Origin: Diphasiastrum complanatum
Lineage: Eukaryota; Streptophyta; Lycopodiopsida; Lycopodiales; Lycopodiaceae
DNA: 64,000 nt
NCBI GenBank assembly: GCA_029204225.1
Contig: CM055110.1
Span: forward strand, 16,677,631-16,741,630
Direction: 5' to 3'
Shown here: positions 57,348 through 64,000 of the stretch, piece by piece
How positions within the stretch are numbered: the first letter of the stretch is position 1
Layout of the letters: every line of letters starts with the position of its first letter
Made by a program: the position numbers and the translations under genes
Notes under the pieces: model-generated
Seen by the model: the letters and a program-made list of their open reading frames with translations, nothing else
Told to the model about the DNA's origin: nothing
Database searches by the model: none

Positions 57348-58219
57348 ACCATCTCCCTTGCCCCATCAACACTGCTGACCTATGTTGTAATTCACTGCTA
57401 TGTATATATTGTACCTAGGATTAATAAGGGATTTCTCTCTACTTTTGGAGACTTTTACTTCAATACTAAGCAGCATCAAGAGCCTAATAAATTAAAACTA
57501 ATGGGTTTCTGGTTCAAAGTTCAAACAAAAAACTCTTGAAACTGTGACTTATGCACGATCCAACAATAAAACACATCCATTGCACGACTACTTAGTGAGT
57601 GTAGCAATCAGAAGAAAAGAATCACCAAATTGGATTCAGTAAAATCAAAGATCCATTTGTGTTAATGTGACAATGTTCTTGCATGTATCTGACTTGAATT
57701 GGACAGATAGCAAAAGCTGAACCTGAGAAACTTTGGAGAGAGAACCGCAACTCCCAACCAGGAACAAGTAGTCTTGGAGCCGTGATTGGAAGCGTTTAGC
57801 AATTTATGCCTTCAAATTGGAGCTGAAAAAGAGGCGGAGTGATGAAAAATTCGGGAACGGTCGATTTCGGTGTATGACTATTATGAATGGGATTTGTGCC
57901 CATAAAAGTTGCCTACAATTATTCAGTCAGATTGAAGCTAATGGGCTTCGTGCATATAAAATTTGCTCATAATTATTGAGTCAGATTGAAGCTAACCAAA
58001 CCTTGCAACCAACCCAATTGGTTGGCTGAGCAGAGCATCAGAAGAAATTTATCCTGTGGTTCATTCCTGTGCCTGTCATGGGGATATACCAGTAATAGCC
58101 TTCATAGACAACTGACCTGAATCCTCTGTTGCTTCTTCATAGACAGTACTGAAGATGAGCTTGCCTCTTAGAACATGGGCAAATTGAAGGGTTCAGTACA
58201 ACACAGGAAATTGGGAGCT
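57348..58219. other. Flank between element D and the receptor kinase
   Basis: It contains the 3' flank of the minus-strand kinase gene. No independent gene was recognised. Confidence 0.4.
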
Positions 58220-61200
58220 TTAGATTATGTCAACTAAATCAGAACTTTGGGTAGACATGCTCCTGCTTTCCTCTATGACCTGCTTCAGTCTATCTACTGT
58301 TTCCCTCATTGTGGGTCTTTCAGCTGGAGATGCATTTGTACACAGCAAAGCAACTTTGAGAACGAGAAGCATCTCTAATCGAACTGAGTGAGAAAAGGGT
58401 TCCAAATGAGAGTCCATGACTTCCTCCGAACTTGCTTTTTTAGCAATTCTGCTTCTGACCCAAGTCGCAATCTCCATACCATCAGGAAAGCTGGAATCAA
58501 TTGGGAGCTTTCCAGTCACCAGTTCCATAAGGACAACTCCAAAGCTGTAGATGTCAGTCTTCTCTGTTGCTTTCATGGTATATGCATACTCTGCAAGCGC
58601 AAAGCCACAACTTACAGTAATCAAATTAAATGATAAAGACAATAATAGTCAGTCCCAAATTATCTAGATCGAGCAAATCAACTGTATAGAAATCAGACTG
58701 GACAAAAAACTAAAAGGTTTAAACAAATAGCACTCAAGAAGCAAAATCGTTCTCTCCAGGCTTGCTTTACTACTGCCCTTGCACAGTAAACCTGACGCTT
58801 TACCTGGTGCCATGTATCCGTAAGAACCAGCAAATGTAGAAGCAGAATCCGTCATACCGGATGTATCAATCAGCTTAGCAAGACCAAAATCACCCAAATG
58901 TGCCTGTGATCGTGAATCCAGAAGGATGTTGTTGGATTTTATGTCACGATGCAATATTTGGGGGACACAATCATCGTGCAAATATGCAATTCCTTCGGCC
59001 ACTCCAATGGCAACAGTGTATCGCGTCTCCCAAGTCAGAGGTTCAACCTCTGGGCCATGCAAGCGATCCCAAAGACTTCCATTGGCTAAATACTCATAGA
59101 CCAGCAAATTCATGCCCTTGTGAGAACAAAAGCCAATAAGCTTCACAAGGTGACGATGTCTTATCTTTCCAAGTGTCTTTACCTCCCGCAAGAAGCTTTT
59201 AATCTTAGCAGTATCATCTCTAGTAAGGGCATCCACTTTCTTCACAGCAAGCATTACGCCTGATTGCAGTTTACCCTTGTACACTGTGCCAAATCCTCCC
59301 GATCCGATGATATTGCTGTCGCTTAGGTCATTAGTTGCCAGCATTAAATCATTGAATGTTAGCTGAAGACCTGGAAATAATCTCTCTTGAATTGTTGTGT
59401 TTGAAACTAATGCTTTCTGTTTAACCTTGCGATTATAAACCCCCCAAGCCCCTGCAAAAATAATGAAAGTGATCAATGCCGAACCCACGGCGATCACAGC
59501 TACCAGAAATTTTGGGATCCTTTTGTCCTTAGAAACAGACGAGGAGCTGTCACATACTTGAGGTAATGGATACCCACATAAACCTTTGTTGCCCATGAAG
59601 GCAGAAAGGGGCATCTTGGCAAAAAGTGGAATTTTGGGCAGAGCGCCGGTCAGATTGTTGTTTGATACATTGAAGGCGTCTAGACTAATCATCTGACCAA
59701 GAGCTGATGGGATATTTCCAGACAAGAAGTTGTTTGACAGATTCAAAACCTCTAGCTTGTTCAGCTGTCCTAATTGAGCTGGAATCTCTCCAGAAAGCTT
59801 GTTGGAACTAAGATCCAGAATGGTTTGAAGGTTTGCAAGATTTCCCAGATCCGCAGGAATGGATCCTGTTAGTTCATTACTGTCTAGACGGAGAGACAGC
59901 AGGCCACCCATTTTCCCAAGGATTATCGGAATGGGACCAGTAAGGTTATTCCCTTGCAGCTCAAGTAACTGTAGAGATGTGAGATTTCCCAGCTCAGGAG
60001 GAATAGCACCCATCAGCACGTTATTCTTTAGCTTCAAGGACGACAATTTCTGGCACCTCCCAAGTTGTGAGGGAACGTATCCACTGAGCTGATTCCTGGA
60101 CAAATCCAGATCACCCAATATTGGAAGTTGACCAAATTCGGAAGGAATAGTTCCAGAGAGCATATTGTCATTTAACTGCACGTGAGAAAGATTTTGGCAT
60201 TTACCCAGTTTTTGAGGAATAGGACCAGTCAGATTGTTGAAACTGAGATCAAGCAAGAATAATCCTTTGATATCACCCAATTCAGCCGGAATAGCTCCAG
60301 TTAATGCATTATATCCTAGTCTTAACCGCCACAGGCCCTGTGATAATCCTAGCTCTGAGGGTATAGTTCCACTTAAATAGTTCTTAGTGAGGTCCAATAG
60401 CAGCAAAGAACCTGAAGAACTCACATCAGGTATAGATCCAGTGAATCTGTTGTAGGACAGATTGACTTTACTCAAATTTTTGCAGTTAGAAAGCTCAGAT
60501 GGGATAGAACCAGAGAGATTATTCTGATAAAGCAGAAGCACCTGTAACTTTTTCAGCTCTCCAAGTTTTGAAGAGATGCTCCCACTGAGATTGTTCTCTG
60601 CTAAATCTAACAGCTGAAGGCTGGTGGAATATCCAAGTTCAGGAGGAATGGCTCCTGTCAAATTGTTGGACGTTAGATGTAGAAAGACCAATTTTTTCAG
60701 CTTTCCAAAAGTTGGAGGTATGCTGCCCTCAAGATTGTTGTCATACAAATCCAAGTTGACCAGATTAAGGCAGTTGCCTAGCTCCAACGGAATTTCACCT
60801 CTCAACTGATTCGTATAAAGGTAAAGAAAACGAAGGTGCTTCAACAAACCAAGCTCGGAAGGAATGGTCCCACTAAGCTTGTTCAAATATAGGGCTAATG
60901 TTTCCAAACTGCTGCAGTTTGCCAGCTCCTTGGGGATGGTGCCAGATAGTGCATTGTCATAGAGGAGGAGGTCCGTCATGTTCCTGAGTTTGCCCAAGGA
61001 AGAAGGAATGCTACCACTCAGACTGTTTCCGGATAGGTCAAGCTCTCGTAGTGCAATGCAATCGCCTAGCTCCGAGGGAATGGCTCCTAAAAGAAAATTT
61101 TGTCCCAACACTAGGTGCTGAAGAGTTACTAGCTTCCCAAGCTCAGATGGTATCTGTCCTTTCAACTTATTCCCTGGCAAATATAAGTAATCTAAGCTTG

Positions 61201-62233
61201 CAAGATGACTTAACTCCGAAGGAATGGATCCCGTGAGGTTATTATCAGAGAGATCGAGGGTCTGCAGCTGTAAGAGGCGCCCAAACTGGCTAGGAATCAT
61301 CCCTTCAAAGGCGTTTCCAAGCAAATTGAGATACACTAGCTTGCTGCAATTGCTCAGCTCCGTAGGAAGGTGTCCGGTTAAACTGTTGTTATATAAGGAG
61401 AGTGTTGTGAGATTCATTAAGTTCCCTAGTTCTGCTGGAAGGATGCCATCTAGATTGTTTTCACCTAACCCAATAGCGCTTAGACTCTTGCATCTTGAAA
61501 GACTTGAAGGAATTGAGCCCTTGAAGTTGTTATTATACAACATCAAGGTTTGAAGATTCTTCAAGTTCCCAAGCTCCTGTGGAATTGGGCCAGTCAAATT
61601 ACAGAAGGAGAAGCCCAACACAAGGAGGTTACTGCAGTTACCAAGAGATGGAGGCAAAAAGCCAGAGAGCATATTACCCCCGGCTCTCAGCAGCTGTAAC
61701 TGCTGAAGCTGGCCCAGCTGGGTAGGAATCTCTCCAGAAAGTAGGTTTGAGTATATTTCGAGCTCCAAAAGATTGCTAAGCTTGCTGAGTTCCGAGGGGA
61801 TGCTACCATTGAGAAAGTTGTTGTACAGGTGCAACTGTTGCAAGTTGAGAAGTTGACCGATTTCTTTGGGGATTTGTCCATCCAAACGATTCTGTGAAAG
61901 ATCAAGCCGCTGCAAAGCACTCAAGTTTCCAATTGCTGCTGAAATACTTCCTGATAAGGCCTGATTGGGTAAATCAACACTGACAACTCGCTTCATGGCT
62001 GCATCACAAGAAACTCCTCGCCATGAACAAGGGGTTGTGCTAGCTTTCCAGCTCCGCAGAGCTCCTGATAGATCTGTGAAAGTCTTCTTTACCTCCAACA
62101 ACGCCTTTTTATCATCCGACTGTGATCCTGCACTACATCTCACGGCTAAAGTTGCTAGTACAACCAAATAGATTGCCCTGCTGGTTCCCATCTGTTTTCT
62201 ATCAACTTTTTCAAGAGTAATGGGGTTTTGCAT
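58220..62233 (-). CDS. GSO1-like: LRR receptor-like kinase, GSO1-like, two exons
   Basis: Exon 1 is 62,233-58,804 and exon 2 is 58,590-58,220. The 213-bp intron (58,803-58,591, GTAAAG to GCAG) splits the Glu codon of the APE motif. The product is 1,266 aa. If the Met at residue 15 (62,191) is used instead, the signal peptide GTSRAIYLVVLATLAVRCSAG starts cleanly and the product is 1,252 aa. A Cys-capped N-terminal domain (CSWRGVSC) is followed by 33 LRRs by my count (about residues 80-871), nearly all 24 residues with LSGxIP signatures and no island domain; then a second cap (LCGYPLPQVC), a membrane segment at about 908-932 and a Ser/Thr kinase. Kinase features are the Gly loop at 977 (GSGGFGTVYKG), Lys998, Glu1017, HRD at 1095-1097 (RD type), DFG at 1115 and APE at 1142-1144. 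Length and kinase text resemble Arabidopsis GSO1/GSO2, which perceive CIF-type peptides in barrier formation. Orthology and ligand are inference. Confidence 0.9.
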
Positions 62234-62290
62234 TATGAATTAATCCGACGAACAACGCTCCTGTTTGGGTTTGCAGGTCCCATAGACATA

Positions 62291-62745
62291 CGATCAACTG
62301 AACTGCATAACTGCTAGCTATTGCATGTTATGTAATAAATAGTAGACTTTCCAAAGCTCCGGGCTTGCATGTCCATAGATGAGCTCAGATAGCACTAATT
62401 AGTAAAAGGGATAAAGCGATGATCTTGCACTCACTTTTCAACTGTGTACGACGAACTCCTGGAAAGCAAATCAATTAGCAAATTTTGAGCGCTATCGCTC
62501 ACTCCTTTAAGTACTGTATACGATCAACTAAACCGCGGTATATAATGGAGAGTAGACTTTCAAAAGCTTCAAGCCTGAATGTTCATAGATGAGCTGAGAC
62601 AGAACTTAACATTAAGGAAATGATCTATCCGCTTGCACTGACTGCTTTCAACTCAGTAGTATGACTAAGTTCTTTACAACAAATGAATTAGCAAAATATA
62701 AATGCCATCACTCACTGCTTTAAATACTGTTTAATTTTCTACCCC
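62291..62745. repeat. Tandem duplication of about 230 bp upstream of the receptor kinase
   Basis: Units begin CGATCAACT at 62,291 and 62,521. Shared words in order include GTAGACTTTC, CATAGATGAGCT, CTTGCACT, TTTCAACT, TTAGCAAA and TTTAA with TACTGT. The second unit carries a TATATA (62,539-62,544) on the minus strand in the putative promoter. Confidence 0.7.
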
Positions 62746-64000
62746 ATGCTCCACTAGCCGTCTTGCTTCTCATAACGAAATTCCTCCACAAAACAAATTT
62801 CCAGATACAGAATTAGCAAATCAGCACTCGGCTACAACAGTAGTCGGAACGCCAAGTGAACAATGCCCACCCACAACAGCGAGATCAGTTCTCAGACTCC
62901 AGGTCACACCGTTGATGATCTCCGACAATACTCGGCCATGCCGCCATTAGATCTCTGTTGCAAGCACAACTAACAGTAAATATACTTCTATCTAATAGAA
63001 CTTTAAATATTCTTCTATCTAATAGAACTTTATATATTCGTTGCAATCTAATAGTACTTTAAACTTTTCAATATAGCATGCGATGTGCATGGTCATTTTG
63101 CTCAAGTCAAAAAACTACAACTACAACTCATCACCCACATAGTCTCACGTGTCTATTCATCAGCACTCCTAATGCAACCCGAAAGGCCGCGCGTCAGGTC
63201 CCACCGCATTTATAATTTATACCCAGCCACATCAATTATAATACTATACTGCCCTTTTTCTAGTGCTGCTACATATATATCTTTTCGAAACTGGAAGTCC
63301 GAAGATCCACCATAATTTATACAGATCCTTCAGGTCTTCTCCGTGGCAAAGCCAAAGATTGGGTTTATATATTGATTGCAAAAACAAAAAAAACGGCGAG
63401 ATTGAGGATGATGGAGGCTGTGGAGGCTTGACAAATGGGTTGCTGTATGATCATGGATCAGGATAGACTTGCAAGGTAATTAAGAAATGATTGTGATCTT
63501 CCAAATTATGTAGCGGTCACACATCTCACCGTTGCTAACGTTGCTGGTGGGCATGGTGGGCAGTTGTGTTTGAGGAGAATGGACGGTGGAGTCTTTGTTG
63601 TCTTTGTGGGCGCGAAGTACACCGTGTTTGCTGCATTGACTGCTATTAAGAAGCAACATTTTTCTTGTTAAAGTCCTCTTTTCGTAAATAAAGTATGGCC
63701 CATTTGTAAGAAAAGTTGCTTGTTTCTAGTAACTTGGCCAAGGCTAGGGTGAAGACAATCTTGATTCTTGAAAATGACCTCAGTTGCAGTTGCTGGTGGG
63801 GACTTGTAGTGCTCTGGACAATCGGCAAAGTATAGGAATAGAATCGGCATGTTTTCTCAAGAATCAGTATCATAAGACCTTTCACGATTTTTTATACAAG
63901 CATATGAAGCCTTTCTAAGTGATAGTCTTCATAAAACTTAGAAGCTTTAAAAAATGCAGGTTCTTTTTAAGGAAAACTCAAAGGAAATCTCTCAAGCACT
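62746..64000. other. Upstream intergenic region, no gene assigned
   Basis: It includes three 27-bp repeats (62,985-63,064; TCTAATAG with ACTTTA). A TATA-like ACATATATATC at about 63,270 could serve a rightward gene, but no convincing coding exon follows before the window ends. Confidence 0.35.
62985..63064. repeat. Three tandem 27-bp repeats
   Basis: Units start at 62,985, 63,012 and 63,039 and share ATCTAATAG and ACTTTA words. The third is diverged. Confidence 0.75.

Noticed and set aside
59859-61553. Plus-strand open frames across the receptor kinase
   Set aside because: They are shadows of the minus-strand LRR exon; the periodic repeats keep several frames open.
63360-63475. Possible first exon of a rightward gene (ATGATGGAGGCTGTG, then a GT site)
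   Set aside because: The frame closes after a few codons and no following exon is recognisable before the window ends.

Overview
The window is nuclear DNA of a land plant with a large, retrotransposon-filled genome. The evidence is plant LTR retrotransposons whose primer-binding sites match initiator-Met tRNA (TGGTATCAGAGC), many nested and decayed copies, long AT-rich intergenic stretches, a plant-type LRR receptor kinase with one intron, and plant promoter motifs. The clade cannot be fixed from sequence alone. A fern, lycophyte or other large-genome plant is a guess.

Layout. 1-1.7 kb: retroelement debris (a Ty3 chromodomain fragment beside a PBS and LTR start). 1.7-5.95 kb: decayed Ty1/copia element A (+) with its 3' LTR. 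5.95-8.5 kb: two Ty3-type fragments on opposite strands. 9.2-10.1 kb: a diverged tandem duplication of unknown coding-like sequence. 10.1-15.4 kb: decayed copia element B (-). 16.2-19.15 kb: a family-C fragment, then a Ty3 LTR split by a deleted copy of family A. 19.2-23.6 kb: AT-rich sequence without genes. 23.6-25.7 kb: a GA microsatellite, an unexplained open frame and an integrase fragment. 26.8-29 kb: copia-like element E, which lacks integrase and reverse transcriptase (RT). 29.6-32.3 kb: repeats. 32.3-33.4 kb: a host gene for a small basic protein, with a recognisable promoter. 36.04-42.06 kb: complete element C, with LTRs, a target-site duplication and a 991-aa ORF. 44.3-45.0 kb: Ty3 gag. 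45-53 kb: repeat-rich accessory DNA with several tandem arrays and a long near-perfect hairpin. 53.2-57.35 kb: element D, a deleted sister of C. 58.2-62.2 kb: a GSO1-like LRR receptor kinase (-).

The two convincing host genes are the 126-aa basic protein (two exons, 32,721-33,416) and the receptor kinase (two exons, 62,233-58,220, 1,266 aa). Nearly everything else is retrotransposon or its debris.

The most unusual observation concerns family C. Element C keeps Gag, protease, a D,D35E integrase and RNase H, but about 1.07 kb of unrelated sequence sits where the RT domain should be. Sister D carries the same replacement. C has a clean 5-bp target-site duplication and LTRs differing by about 1.4%, so an RT-lacking lineage appears to have moved recently, presumably using RT supplied in trans. 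Next in interest are the 48-bp-stem hairpin at 50.6 kb and the small basic-protein gene. All domain calls come from reading translations by eye; no database search was possible.
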